The position numbers and the translations under genes are program-made. The notes beneath the pieces were generated by a model. It saw nothing but the letters and a program-made list of their open reading frames with translations, was not told the DNA's origin and did no database searches. Positions 1 to 7,962 of a stretch of DNA of 54,140 nt are shown piece after piece; position 1 is the stretch's first letter; each line of letters begins with the position of its first letter. This DNA is from Caldilineaceae bacterium. GTDB lineage: Bacteria; Chloroflexota; Anaerolineae; Caldilineales; Caldilineaceae. The stretch lies in NCBI GenBank assembly GCA_020845455.1, contig JADLFO010000252.1:1-54140 (forward strand), given 5' to 3'.

Positions 1-8
1 ATAGCCAT
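1..8 (-). CDS. 5' end of a gene running off the left edge
   Basis: On the minus strand an ATG at 8..6 follows a good Shine-Dalgarno AAAGGAG (plus-strand positions 15-21) at a 6-nt spacing. Only the first two to three codons (Met-Ala-) lie inside the window, so nothing can be said about the product. The call rests only on the spacing and quality of the ribosome-binding site. Confidence 0.45.
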
Positions 9-372
9 CGTTTTCTCCTTTGCTAGTGCTTCGCGAATGCATAAGGGTCGGGTGCGGTTAAGCCGCATCGGAACGCAGATTAGGGTGAGCGGAGATCGCC
101 AATAAGGGCCACATCCCGCCAGGGAGGCCGAGCATATGGCCCAGCAGACGCAGAGGACATCTGTGGCGATGAGCAGGGGAACGTCGATCAGACGTTGCCC
201 CACGCTGCCGGGAGGGATGGGCAGCCGGGCGCTCAACGCCAACTATCACAGAGCAATTCGGGTATCGACAACGGCAGGTTTGAGGGCGCTATCGGCTGCC
301 GGTGCAGCCGATTGGTGGGAGCCAAGCCTGCGCTGCACAGAATATCAGAGTTCAAAACCGGCGTCAAACCGC
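9..372. other. intergenic region with a short hairpin
   Basis: No convincing gene is seen. The small open frames here have compositions typical of random GC-rich sequence. The one clear structure is a perfect hairpin at 291-312: ATCGGCTGC, tetraloop CGGT, GCAGCCGAT. It has no T-run after it on either strand. Confidence 0.5.
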
Positions 373-669
373 TTATCTGGCCCCCAGAGCAGAGCGATAG
401 AATAGGAGCGGCGCGGGCGAAAGCCCGCCCGCCAGCGGACGGGCATAGCCTACGAAGGCGGGCGTGATCTCAAACCCCTGCACACGATAGAAGGCAGGCC
501 GCAGGCTGCGTTCGCAGCCTGCGGCCTGCGCCGGCGGGACCAGATGCGTCCGCCATGCGCCGTCGAGGCGGGTGACCCCAACCATAACGCCGCATGATCG
601 CTCCTGGGCGGTTAGGACCGTGGCCGCGGTTCCGCCAAGTAATTGGGCCACGAGCGCGCCGGCCGGCAT
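373..669 (-). CDS. small hypothetical ORF, possible gene remnant
   Basis: This 98-residue frame starts 2 bp after the threonine synthase stop on the same strand. Residues ~6-35 (LLGGTAATVLTA..., then GVMVGV) weakly recall the C-terminal end of 6-phosphofructokinases (LGGxAAExLLxG...GxMVG). Everything after about residue 45 is encoded by a 36-bp hairpin element (494-529) and GC-rich low-complexity DNA. It may be a decayed 3' gene fragment interrupted by a palindromic element, or not a gene at all. The family resemblance is from memory and tentative. Confidence 0.25.
   Translation of the reverse strand: MPAGALVAQLLGGTAATVLTAQERSCGVMVGVTRLDGAWRTHLVPPAQAAGCERSLRPAFYRVQGFEITPAFVGYARPLAGGLSPAPLLFYRSALGAR
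494..529. repeat. perfect 17-bp-arm inverted repeat with 2-nt loop
   Basis: Left arm 494-510 (GCAGGCCGCAGGCTGCG), loop TT, right arm 513-529, exact complement. There is no T-run, so it is not a typical terminator. The arms are unusually long for chance. It lies inside the doubtful ORF at 373-669, downstream of thrC. Confidence 0.8.
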
Positions 670-671
670 GG

Positions 672-1877
672 CTAGGCCCAGAGATGCGCGTACTTCAGCC
701 CGCTGCCGGTGTTAAACAGCACGACCGTCTCGTCGGGTCGAATCCAACCCGCACGCAGCAGCCGGATCTGCGCGGCCAGACAGGCCGCGCCCTCCGGCGC
801 GGGGAAAATGCCGGTCAGGCTGCCCATCGTGCGCGCGTGGTCGAGCATCTCTTGGTCGGGCACAGCCAGCGCCGTGCCGCGGCTTTGGCGCAGGGCCTGG
901 AGGATCAGGAAGTCGCCCACCGCGGCGGGCACGCGCAGCCCGTCGGCCACTGTCTTGGCCCCTTGCCACGGCTCGGCAAACTCGTCACCCTGGTCAAAGG
1001 CGCGCACCATCGGCGCGCAGCCGGTGCTTTGTACGCTCACCATGCGCGGGCGCTGCGGCCCGATTAGCCCCATCGCCTCCATCTCGGCAAAGGCTTTCCA
1101 CATGCCCACCAGCCCTGTGCCGCCGCCGGTCGGATAGATAATCACGTCGGGCAGCGTCCAGCCCATCTGCTCGGCCAGCTCATAGCCCATCGTCTTTTTG
1201 CCTTCCACGCGATATGGCTCGCGCAGCGTGCTGACGTCAAACCAGCCGTGCTGCTGCACCCCTTGGCGCACCTTGACCCCGCAGTCGGTGATCAATCCGT
1301 CCACGAGGGTGACGGACGCGCCCAACTCGGCGCATTCGATGCGAAACATCATCGGCACATCGGCGGGCATAAAGACATGGGCAGGCAGACCGGCAGCCGC
1401 GGCATAGGCGCTCATGGCCCCGGCGGCGTTGCCGGCAGAGGGGACGGCCAGTTCGCGCGCGCCCAACTCGTAGGCGCGGCTCACCGCTACACACAGACCG
1501 CGCGCCTTGAAACTGCCCGTCGGGTTGAGCGCTTCATCTTTGATCCAAGTGTGGGGGCAGCCAATCGTCCGGCCCAAGCGCTCGGCCTTGACCAGCGGCG
1601 TCCAGCCTTCGCCCAGCGAGATCACCGCCTCGGCGCGCTGCACGGGTAAGACCTCGGCATAGCGCCACAGCGTGGCGGGGCGGTCGCGCAGCGCAGCGGG
1701 GGTCAGCGTGCGTTTGGCCGTCTCTAGGTCATAGCGCGCCAAGAGGGGCTTGCCGCACGCCGGGCACAGGTTCATCAATTGGCCGGCGGGGTAACGCTGC
1801 CCACAGCGCCCGCATTCCAAATGGGTCAGTGTAGATGAAGTGAGTGTCGATGAAGTAGGTATGGATGAGGTCTGCAT
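672..1877 (-). CDS. thrC: threonine synthase
   Basis: PLP enzyme converting O-phosphohomoserine to threonine, in the cytoplasm. The 401-residue protein has an N-terminal zinc-ribbon-like CxxC...CxxC segment (residues ~22-41), as in many long threonine synthases. The PLP-lysine motif NPTGSFKARG gives K124, and a Gly-rich phosphate-binding loop (PTGGGTGLVG) follows. Odd feature: residues 3-18 are a low-complexity TSSIP/TSSTL/TSSTL repeat encoded by three imperfect 15-bp direct repeats (1834-1878), so the N-terminus has been extended by tandem duplication. No other ATG exists before the zinc ribbon. Transcribed divergently from arfB. Cysteate synthase and other fold-II PLP enzymes are less likely given the ribbon and length. 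Confidence 0.9.
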   Translation of the reverse strand: MQTSSIPTSSTLTSSTLTHLECGRCGQRYPAGQLMNLCPACGKPLLARYDLETAKRTLTPAALRDRPATLWRYAEVLPVQRAEAVISLGEGWTPLVKAERLGRTIGCPHTWIKDEALNPTGSFKARGLCVAVSRAYELGARELAVPSAGNAAGAMSAYAAAAGLPAHVFMPADVPMMFRIECAELGASVTLVDGLITDCGVKVRQGVQQHGWFDVSTLREPYRVEGKKTMGYELAEQMGWTLPDVIIYPTGGGTGLVGMWKAFAEMEAMGLIGPQRPRMVSVQSTGCAPMVRAFDQGDEFAEPWQGAKTVADGLRVPAAVGDFLILQALRQSRGTALAVPDQEMLDHARTMGSLTGIFPAPEGAACLAAQIRLLRAGWIRPDETVVLFNTGSGLKYAHLWA

Positions 1878-1878
1878 G
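1834..1878. repeat. thrC: three imperfect 15-bp direct repeats at thrC start
   Basis: Units begin at 1834, 1849 and 1864, each starting GATGA(A/G)GT. They are in frame, and on the minus strand encode the TSSxx repeats at the N-terminus of threonine synthase. Confidence 0.75.
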
Positions 1879-1981
1879 GCTCAAGCCCTTGTGCTATCGT
1901 GTCATGACTGAGATGATGATCAAGATTGAACGGCTATAGCGGACAGAGCATCGTGTTCGCCGCTCCGTAGCCTGGATTTGG

Positions 1982-1987
1982 TATAAT
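1982..1987 (+). promoter_or_regulatory. arfB: -10 box upstream of arfB
   Basis: A perfect TATAAT lies about 70 bp before the arfB start. No good -35 hexamer is seen at 16-18 bp. Confidence 0.45.
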
Positions 1988-2057
1988 CGCTGCGGCCTGC
2001 GCGTCTGTGCCTGCGCCTGGCTGGAACCGCCGCTGCGGGCGCACGCTGGAGGGGGCT

Positions 2058-2483
2058 ATGATCGCCGTGACACCGGGGATTCACCTGGAAGATAACGAAT
2101 TGCAGTGGGACTTTGTGCGCGCCTCCGGCCCTGGCGGGCAGAATGTCAACAAGGTCGAAACTGCCGTGCAGTTGCGCTTCGATGCCGCCCGCTCGCCTTC
2201 TCTGCCGGAGGACGTGCGCGCCCGTCTGCTGCGGCTGGCGGGCAACCGGGCCACCGCCGACGGGCAGATCGTGATCGATGCACGGCGCTACCGGACACAG
2301 GTGCGTAACCGCGACGATGCGCTCAAGCAACTGGTCGAACTGCTCCGCAAGGCGGCGATCCCACCCAAGCCGCGGCACAGGACCAAACCGACCGCGGCTG
2401 CACAGGCCGAACGCCGCGCCGCCAAAGCGCAGCGCAGCTACACCAAGGCCCTGCGCCGGCCTGTGCGCCCCGACGACGAGTGA
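2058..2483 (+). CDS. arfB: alternative ribosome-rescue factor / peptidyl-tRNA hydrolase ArfB
   Basis: Releases the nascent chain from stalled, stop-codon-less ribosomes. The 141-residue product has the release-factor class I catalytic loop, with GGQ at residues 26-28 inside the motif SGPGGQNVNKVET. The long Lys/Arg-rich C-terminal tail (KPTAAAQAERRAAKAQR...) is the part that enters the mRNA channel in this family. It lacks the codon-recognition domains of RF1/RF2, and its length fits ArfB (about 140 aa). The ATG at 2058 was chosen because GGAGGGGG precedes it by a few bases and the preceding upstream codons look noncoding. It stands alone between divergent thrC and a convergent acyl-CoA-binding protein gene. 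Confidence 0.9.
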   Translation: MIAVTPGIHLEDNELQWDFVRASGPGGQNVNKVETAVQLRFDAARSPSLPEDVRARLLRLAGNRATADGQIVIDARRYRTQVRNRDDALKQLVELLRKAAIPPKPRHRTKPTAAAQAERRAAKAQRSYTKALRRPVRPDDE

Positions 2484-2524
2484 CCCTCGCCGGTGAACCC
2501 GGTCTTGCCGACCGGCGCGCAGCC

Positions 2525-2785
2525 CTACGCGCGTTGCAGTGTCGCCACCAGGTCGATATAGCGCTGCATAGCCGTCGCCTGCGGCGTGCCGCGCAGTTCG
2601 GCCCAGGCGTCATACTTGGCGCGGCCTACGAAGTCGGCGAAGCCGGGCCGCTTGCCGCCGGCATCGCCCACGCTCGCCTGTTTGTACAACGCATAGAGTT
2701 GCAGCAGCGTGTCATTGTCGGGTTTGGTCGCCAAGGTTTTGGCGGCTGCGGCTGCTGCTGCAAACTGCTGCTGTAGATCGCTCAT
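2525..2785 (-). CDS. acyl-CoA-binding protein (ACBP family)
   Basis: Small cytosolic carrier that binds long-chain acyl-CoA esters. The 86-residue length is typical. Recognisable ACBP signatures are LLQLYALYKQASVGD (residues ~27-41), GKRPGFADFVGRAKYDAW (44-61) and an AMQRYIDLV helix near the C-terminus. The start at 2785 follows AAGGAG at a good distance on the minus strand. A promoter TTGGCG-N18-TACACT precedes it (2830-2859). ACBPs are common in eukaryotes and patchy in bacteria. Confidence 0.88.
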   Translation of the reverse strand: MSDLQQQFAAAAAAAKTLATKPDNDTLLQLYALYKQASVGDAGGKRPGFADFVGRAKYDAWAELRGTPQATAMQRYIDLVATLQRA

Positions 2786-2829
2786 GGCTGCTCCTTGTGC
2801 GATGCGTGCGATAGGGCGCTGCAATACAC

Positions 2830-2859
2830 AGTGTAGCAGAGGGCCACGGCCTGCGCCAA
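2830..2859 (-). promoter_or_regulatory. promoter of the acyl-CoA-binding protein gene
   Basis: On the minus strand, -35 TTGGCG (2859-2854), 18-bp spacer, -10 TACACT (2835-2830). The -10 overlaps an 11-bp palindrome TACACAGTGTA (2825-2835). Confidence 0.5.
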
Positions 2860-2996
2860 CCGACCGGACCTCACCGGGTGCACGAGAGTTGCGTCTTTTT
2901 CTCTCTAGTGGCAAACTTGTGGACTCAATAGACCGGACAGCGCTCCTGTACTCATCGCCAGATGAATGGAAACTCCGTACTCGCCGCAGACCGAGT

Positions 2997-3262
2997 ATGG
3001 ACCTCAGTTCCTCCATCCCTGCCTGTATCGGCTATGCGGCGCTGCTGCGCGCTGGGGATATCAACCGGCGTATCTGGCTGCAGTGGGAGGGCGGGGCGGT
3101 GGAAGGGCCGTTCCTGGTGATCGACGCCGCGGCCGGCCAGCATGTCGCCTGCTGCTCAGCCGGAGTTGGGTTGTGGACGTTGATTATGAGACGGCGCTGC
3201 ACCGGGGCATGGGCGGGCCGGTTCCCGTCACGATCCTCGCCAGACCGGCCGCCGCCCAGTAG
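2997..3262 (+). pseudogene. frameshifted small gene, family not recognised
   Basis: One frame reads a protein-like stretch from about 3015 ([20 protein letters not shown], then WLQWEGG and [15 protein letters not shown]). Around 3150-3175 the sense continues in another frame ([18 protein letters not shown], then VPVTILARP) to a stop at 3260-3262. Both halves have the amino-acid mix of a real protein, whereas each frame loses sense on the far side of the break. The likely intact product would be about 85-95 residues. No domain family is assigned. Confidence 0.45.
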
Positions 3263-3720
3263 CATCTACAAGCAGCGTTCACGAATCGCATTCAAGCCGC
3301 CGCCGCCGGCTCAGATTGTGAAAACTCGCGCTTTACTTGGCAGCAGTTTTCGCTATACTGAAAGTGGCGGCTCTTACATGCCACTGCCGCCTCGCGAGGT
3401 CACTACCCCGCCGAGGTCCTTTACCCCAGAGAGTAAACTCGATGTTTTTCCCCCGCGCTCAACCACCGTCTGCATTGCCGCCGATTGAGTGCGTGGCGCT
3501 TTTGGCCGCTTGTTCTGCTTCCTGTATCGCATCTGCTGCCCAAGGCGCAAGCTATGTGCCGTCCATCCGCCAGGTTAGGAGCATACCGATGACACGTCGA
3601 TTTTGTGAGTAGGGTCTGGCTGCGGATCCGCGGCCTTCCTCTTGTCGTGCGCGCGGCCATCGAGATCTAGCCATCCAGTGAATTCCTTTCATAAGCCGGT
3701 TAGCAGGAGCCTTGAATCAT
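3263..3720. other. intergenic region carrying the protease promoter and leader
   Basis: No gene is supported. It contains a promoter-like pair at 3332-3359 and a leader of about 355 nt before the protease start. Confidence 0.5.
3332..3359 (+). promoter_or_regulatory. promoter of the subtilase gene
   Basis: -35 TTTACT (3332-3337), 16-bp spacer, -10 TATACT (3354-3359). The 5' leader would be about 355 nt long. Confidence 0.4.
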
Positions 3721-6129
3721 ATGAATCCCCTATACGTTTCCAAGCTGTGGAGCCGGCATGGCGACCACCTTGCCGCAGTCACCGTTGTTCGCCTAGCGGC
3801 CATTCTGGCTCTCATCGGGGGCGCGTTTGCGCCTGGCATGACGGAGATTTCGCTGGCCGCGCCAGCGGCGCCGCTGGCTGCATATGAGATCATGACGCTG
3901 CCCGCCGATGCGCAGATGCTGAATGTTGACCCCGCGCTCTTTCTCCCCGCCGCAAAGCCCGCGGTGCTGGACACGGCGCTGAGCGAGGTCGCGGCCGCGG
4001 CCGGGGCATCGCCGGAGCAAGCGCTTGCCGCGGCGCAGGCGCAGGGCCAAGCCGCGCGCGATGGGCGGGTGCAAGCGCATATCGTGCCCCAGGTCGATCA
4101 GGTCGACGCGGTCTTGCAGGCGGTCCCTGCCGCCGGCGGGGAGATCACCGGCATCAGCGGCGACCGGGCCGTGATCCAAGCGTGGCTGCCGGTGCAGGCG
4201 CTGGCGTCGCTGGCGGAACACCCTGCGATCGCGCGCATTCGCCGGCCGGCGGTACAGAGCTTGAGCCAAGGCGCGGTGCGCAGTGAAGGCGGCGAGGCGC
4301 TCAATGTCGCCGCCTGGCATGCGGCAGGGATCCGTGGGGCGGGGGTGAAGGTAGGCATCATCGACGGCGGCTATAGGGGCTATCCAAGCCTGCTGGGCAG
4401 TGAACTGCCGGCGGCGGTGACGGTGCGCAATTTTGTCGACTTTGAAACCGATGCTGACGTGAACGGCACGACAGAGCATGGCACGGCCTGTGCCGAAATC
4501 ATCTACGATATCGCGCCCAATGCACAGCTCTTTTTCGCCAAAATCAGCACGACGATCGACATCGAAGAGGCTGTGGACTGGCTGGTCAATACCGTTCAGG
4601 TGGACGTCATCTCCTATTCCGGTGGTTTTCCGGCAGTGGCTCCGGGCGACGGCACGGGCCGCCTGGCCGATCTGATTGCCCAGGCGCGCAGCGCGGGCGT
4701 GCTTTGGGTCAACGCCGCCGGCAATGAGAGCGACGCCCACTGGGGAGGCGGTTTTGCCGATCCCGACGGCGACGACATCCACAATTTTAACGGCAGCCAA
4801 GATGTCAACTATTTTGGGCCGGGCGACGGCAATGCCTATAACATTCCGGCGGGCAACCTCATTCTGGGCTTTCTGCGCTGGGATGATTGGAGCGCCGTGG
4901 ACCAAGACTATGATCTCGTTCTGTTGCGTTGGAATGGAATAGGGTGGGATATCTTCGCGTCCGGCGCCGATACCCAGGATGGCGGCCCCGGGCAGCGTCC
5001 GGTCGAAGTGGTGGCGGCCATCTCCGACGGCGGGGCAACGGCCTATGGCTTTGCCATCGTCCGGTATCGCGCCACGCGCGCTGTGCATTTCGAGTTCTTT
5101 GCGCCCAAAGTGGCTTCGCTCGACGAATTCGTTGCGGCGCGCAGCCTCATCCATCCTGCCGATGTGCAGACCGTGTTGACTGTGGGCGCGCTCGCCTATG
5201 CCGATCCCTACACGCTGGAGAGTTTTAGCTCCCAAGGGCCGACCAACGGGCCGGGCGGGACAGAAAGCGGCGGCATCGTCAAGCCCAACCTGGGCGGCTA
5301 TGATGGCGTCTCGACCGTGTCGCTCCGCCCCTTCTTTGGCACGTCGGCGGCCGCGCCGCATGTCGCGGGCGCGGCGGCGTTGGTGGCGACACTCTTCCCC
5401 AGCTACGGGCCGAGCCAGATCCAGAGCTATTTGGAAGGGCACGCCGTCGACTTGGGCGCAGCCGGGCAAGATAACAGCTATGGCTGGGGGCGGGTGACCC
5501 TAGGCGCGCTGCCCTGCTATGCGCTCACCCTGCGCCACACCGGCCAGGGCAGCAATCCTTCGGCCACCCCGGCCAACTCGCCCGGCTGCGCTTCCGGCAA
5601 GTTCCTCGCCGGCACAGCCATCAACCTGAAGGCGACGCCCGCGGCGCAGTGGTATGTGGACAGTTGGACGGGCGCCAACAACGACAACTCGACCAATCTC
5701 ACCAACAAACTCACCATGCCCGCCGCCGCTCATCAGGTGACGGTGGCCTACACCGACACGCTGCAGACCGTCGAGCTGTGGGGCCGCGCCTTTGTCGACG
5801 CTAACAGCAACGGCAAATTTGAGCAGGACGAAGACCTGGTCGAAGGCGTCAAGGTGACGCTGGTCGACACCGGCCTGAGCGCGGCCGGTATTGCTCCCGC
5901 CGCTGTCGACTATCGCCGGACGGGCGTCACCGACGCCGACGGTATCTTCCAGTGGCAGCAAGTGCCCTATAACTCCTACTATCTGACGATTGAGCCGCCG
6001 GCGGAGTATGTGCTGCGCGGGGCGGAAAAGCGGGTGGTGATCGTGAACGAGATGTTCAAACCACCTATCCTGATCGGCGTGGTGGTGCGTGTCCCTGGAA
6101 TGACCGCCTATATGCCGATCCTGCGATAG
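3721..6129 (+). CDS. secreted subtilisin-like serine protease (S8 family)
   Basis: Extracellular endopeptidase of 802 residues. The N-terminus has a hydrophobic export segment (residues ~17-38). A ~170-residue propeptide-like region follows. The catalytic triad is Asp215 (VGIIDGG), His253 (TEHGTAC) and Ser542 (FFGTSAAAPHVAGAA), with oxyanion Asn335 (NAAGNES). About 200 residues separate Asn335 from Ser542, far more than in subtilisin, so a beta-rich domain is inserted. After the protease domain come an InlB-like repeat segment (~610-675) and a Cna-B/SdrD-type beta domain (~680-780). The chain ends in YMPILR, resembling the hydrophobic tails of other Chloroflexota exported proteins. ATG 3721 was chosen over TTG 3712 because AGGAGC at 3705-3710 is correctly spaced only for the ATG. 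Confidence 0.9.
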   Translation: MNPLYVSKLWSRHGDHLAAVTVVRLAAILALIGGAFAPGMTEISLAAPAAPLAAYEIMTLPADAQMLNVDPALFLPAAKPAVLDTALSEVAAAAGASPEQALAAAQAQGQAARDGRVQAHIVPQVDQVDAVLQAVPAAGGEITGISGDRAVIQAWLPVQALASLAEHPAIARIRRPAVQSLSQGAVRSEGGEALNVAAWHAAGIRGAGVKVGIIDGGYRGYPSLLGSELPAAVTVRNFVDFETDADVNGTTEHGTACAEIIYDIAPNAQLFFAKISTTIDIEEAVDWLVNTVQVDVISYSGGFPAVAPGDGTGRLADLIAQARSAGVLWVNAAGNESDAHWGGGFADPDGDDIHNFNGSQDVNYFGPGDGNAYNIPAGNLILGFLRWDDWSAVDQDYDLVLLRWNGIGWDIFASGADTQDGGPGQRPVEVVAAISDGGATAYGFAIVRYRATRAVHFEFFAPKVASLDEFVAARSLIHPADVQTVLTVGALAYADPYTLESFSSQGPTNGPGGTESGGIVKPNLGGYDGVSTVSLRPFFGTSAAAPHVAGAAALVATLFPSYGPSQIQSYLEGHAVDLGAAGQDNSYGWGRVTLGALPCYALTLRHTGQGSNPSATPANSPGCASGKFLAGTAINLKATPAAQWYVDSWTGANNDNSTNLTNKLTMPAAAHQVTVAYTDTLQTVELWGRAFVDANSNGKFEQDEDLVEGVKVTLVDTGLSAAGIAPAAVDYRRTGVTDADGIFQWQQVPYNSYYLTIEPPAEYVLRGAEKRVVIVNEMFKPPILIGVVVRVPGMTAYMPILR

Positions 6130-6245
6130 CGGGAGAATGTCGGGACGGTTTGCATCTCCCCCGGCAAGTCGCCCTGAAGATGGCCAACTGCAGTCGTCGC
6201 CGTGGGCACGTTGATGATCTATCGTTTTATCGTCGGCAAGATCGA

Positions 6246-6280
6246 CGGCGAGCTGCCTGGACAGCGTAGGCAGCTCGCCG
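6246..6280. terminator. hairpin between convergent genes
   Basis: A perfect 13-bp stem, CGGCGAGCTGCCT (6246-6258) and its complement (6268-6280), with a 9-nt loop. It is followed on the plus strand by GCGGCGATTTTGTT, a weak T-run. It lies 117 bp past the protease stop and 51 bp before the end of the converging membrane-protein gene, so it could serve both. Confidence 0.55.
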
Positions 6281-6330
6281 CGGCGATTTTGTTGGCATAA
6301 GATGAGGGTGCGGTTGTCTAGGGCTGTGAC

Positions 6331-6726
6331 CTATTCTAGCAGCGGCAGCGCCACCAAAGCCAGCAGCGCGGCGTTGATGAGCAGCCCAATCAACCCTTTT
6401 TGAGCCACCATCTGCAGGTTCCCATCCCAGAACAGCAGGATGGCCGCGGTGGAGATGATCGCCGCGGCCGCCAGCATAGGCCGCCACCACCCCGCCTGTA
6501 GGAAGATGCCGACGCCGCCGGCCACCAAGGCGAGGGCTGCCAGCAGATAGAGCGCGCTCGCCAGCGTGCGGGCTGCGCCATCCCCCAAGATGCCGGTCAA
6601 GAGCCAAGACCTGCCCGACCATCCCATTGCCGGCTGAAAGGCGACCAGTTGTTGGCTTAAGGTGACATACCACAAGTGGACCAAGCCGTGAAGAATCACA
6701 AAAAGACCCAACCAGAACTGAAGCAT
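6331..6726 (-). CDS. small four-helix membrane protein (paralogue A)
   Basis: 131 residues with about four hydrophobic helices. It shares a clear pattern with the protein at 7582-7962: a His-Gly-x-x-His motif in helix 1 (ILHGLVHLWYVT versus VIHGFAHYQITT), then SWLLTG, a small-residue AGGVGIF helix, GWWRP/GWWRG, and an LFW...N helix. No named family is recognised. The two histidines in helix 1 could bind metal or cofactor, but that is a guess. It is the last gene of a leftward four-gene cluster; the start is preceded by AAAGAGG. Confidence 0.7.
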   Translation of the reverse strand: MLQFWLGLFVILHGLVHLWYVTLSQQLVAFQPAMGWSGRSWLLTGILGDGAARTLASALYLLAALALVAGGVGIFLQAGWWRPMLAAAAIISTAAILLFWDGNLQMVAQKGLIGLLINAALLALVALPLLE

Positions 6727-6773
6727 GCCGCACCTCTTTCCCTGCTGGAATCAAGCTGGACGCAGCTAGAGGG

Positions 6774-7199
6774 TTATGCCCCCAAGAGATGGCTTGGGAT
6801 CCAGTGTACCCAGCGCAGTTCGGCCAAAATCGCAAGGCTCACAGCCAACCCAACCAGGTAGAAGGGATGGAGATAGAGGAGCAGCATCGCCAGCGAAAGC
6901 GCCGCGCCCAGCGTGGCGAGAAACCGCCAATACTCCGGCGTAATGAGAACGCCTGCCAGCGCCAGACCGGCTGCAATCAGCAGCAGCCCGCCGGCGAGCC
7001 ATCCCAGCCCAAGCAGCCAGGCGAATGGCGGCCTGCTAAACAGGGGGTTTGCCGCCAGCCACGTTTCGCCGAGCGCGGTCGGCCACCAGGCCAGCCACGG
7101 CGGATTGGGGACCCCCGCGCCGGCGCGGAAAGCAGTCGGGCTTTGCGCGACGACGATCAGCCCGTGGATCGTCAATACGAATACGAGCACAATTTTCAT
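6774..7199 (-). CDS. small membrane protein (paralogue B)
   Basis: 141 residues, mostly hydrophobic, with about four helices. Helix 1 holds TIHGLIVVAQS, matching the position of the HG motif in its neighbours but lacking the second His. The C-terminal end WVHWIPSHLLGA closely matches WVHWPAPQVLGA of the 7582-7962 protein, so the two are related by duplication. It lacks the SWLLTG motif at the same place and carries an extra Trp/Pro-rich loop after helix 1 (NPPWLAWWPTALGETW). The role is unknown. It lies 47 bp upstream of paralogue A and shares its strand. Confidence 0.65.
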   Translation of the reverse strand: MKIVLVFVLTIHGLIVVAQSPTAFRAGAGVPNPPWLAWWPTALGETWLAANPLFSRPPFAWLLGLGWLAGGLLLIAAGLALAGVLITPEYWRFLATLGAALSLAMLLLYLHPFYLVGLAVSLAILAELRWVHWIPSHLLGA

Positions 7200-7226
7200 G
7201 GAGTTCTCTCTTGCCTGATGATCGCA

Positions 7227-7511
7227 TTAGGCCAATACACGATGAAATTGGGTCAGCGCGATCTTTAAGATCGCCAACGCGATCACGGCATAGGTCGCCG
7301 CCCGCGCCGAGTCGATCAGCGGCAGCTTGACGCCAAGCAGCGCCGCGCCCACGATGACCAGAATGAGCGTACCCAGCAAATAGCCGAGGAGCGACAGCGG
7401 GTGCAGCCATGCGCCGCGCGCCGCCACCTGGCCGATCCCTACACTACACATCGCTATGCCGATCAGGGTCACGGCGATCAATATTCCTTTCTCGGAAAAG
7501 AGCAGCGCCAT
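7227..7511 (-). CDS. small membrane protein, three predicted helices
   Basis: 94 residues with three hydrophobic stretches (residues ~9-28, ~38-60 and ~70-86). It does not obviously share motifs with the three paralogues around it, though the size and context suggest a common role. The start is supported by AGGAG about 10 nt upstream. It ends 27 bp before the next gene of the cluster. No family is recognised. Confidence 0.6.
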   Translation of the reverse strand: MALLFSEKGILIAVTLIGIAMCSVGIGQVAARGAWLHPLSLLGYLLGTLILVIVGAALLGVKLPLIDSARAATYAVIALAILKIALTQFHRVLA

Positions 7512-7581
7512 CTTCTTTATCTCCTGATTGGTTGATCAAACAAATTCGCGCTCACGACGTTTTCCAGGATATTGGCACGCA

Positions 7582-7962
7582 CTATGCGCCCAACACTTGG
7601 GGTGCGGGCCAGTGGACCCAGAGCAGCGCAACCAGGATGCCGATATTGACGGCTGCGCCCAAGATCATGTTCGGCTGCCAGAACAAGCCGATCACGATGA
7701 GCGAAAGCACGGACGCGAGGATCGCCAGCCCACGCCACCAGCCCATACCGGCGAACACGGCGATCCCCGCGGCGATAAACGCCAACAGCGTCACGACCCA
7801 AAGCGCGTTGCCTAACGAATTCAGACTGGCGGGCGCAAGCCCCGTCAAAAGCCAGGATGATGCCGACTGGCGCGATCCCCAGCCGGTCGTGATTTGATAG
7901 TGGGCAAAGCCGTGGATGACCAGCAGCAGCCCCACCACAACCCGCAAGCCAATCTGCCACAT
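7582..7962 (-). CDS. small four-helix membrane protein (paralogue C)
   Basis: 126 residues and the first gene of the leftward cluster. Features shared with 6331-6726 are HGFAHYQITT (HGxxH plus Thr), SWLLTG, NALWVVTLLAF, GWWRG and LFWQPN. The terminal WVHWPAPQVLGA is shared with 6774-7199. So this protein carries both sets of motifs and is the best representative of the local family. It is likely a cytoplasmic-membrane protein. The function is unknown; a remote relation to DoxX-like four-helix proteins is possible but not shown. Confidence 0.65.
   Translation of the reverse strand: MWQIGLRVVVGLLLVIHGFAHYQITTGWGSRQSASSWLLTGLAPASLNSLGNALWVVTLLAFIAAGIAVFAGMGWWRGLAILASVLSLIVIGLFWQPNMILGAAVNIGILVALLWVHWPAPQVLGA

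Noticed and set aside
3793..5469. A 558-codon open frame on the minus strand opposite the subtilase
   Set aside because: It is antisense to a gene with a full catalytic triad; its product is His/Arg/Gly-rich without any domain, a usual effect of GC-rich codon use.
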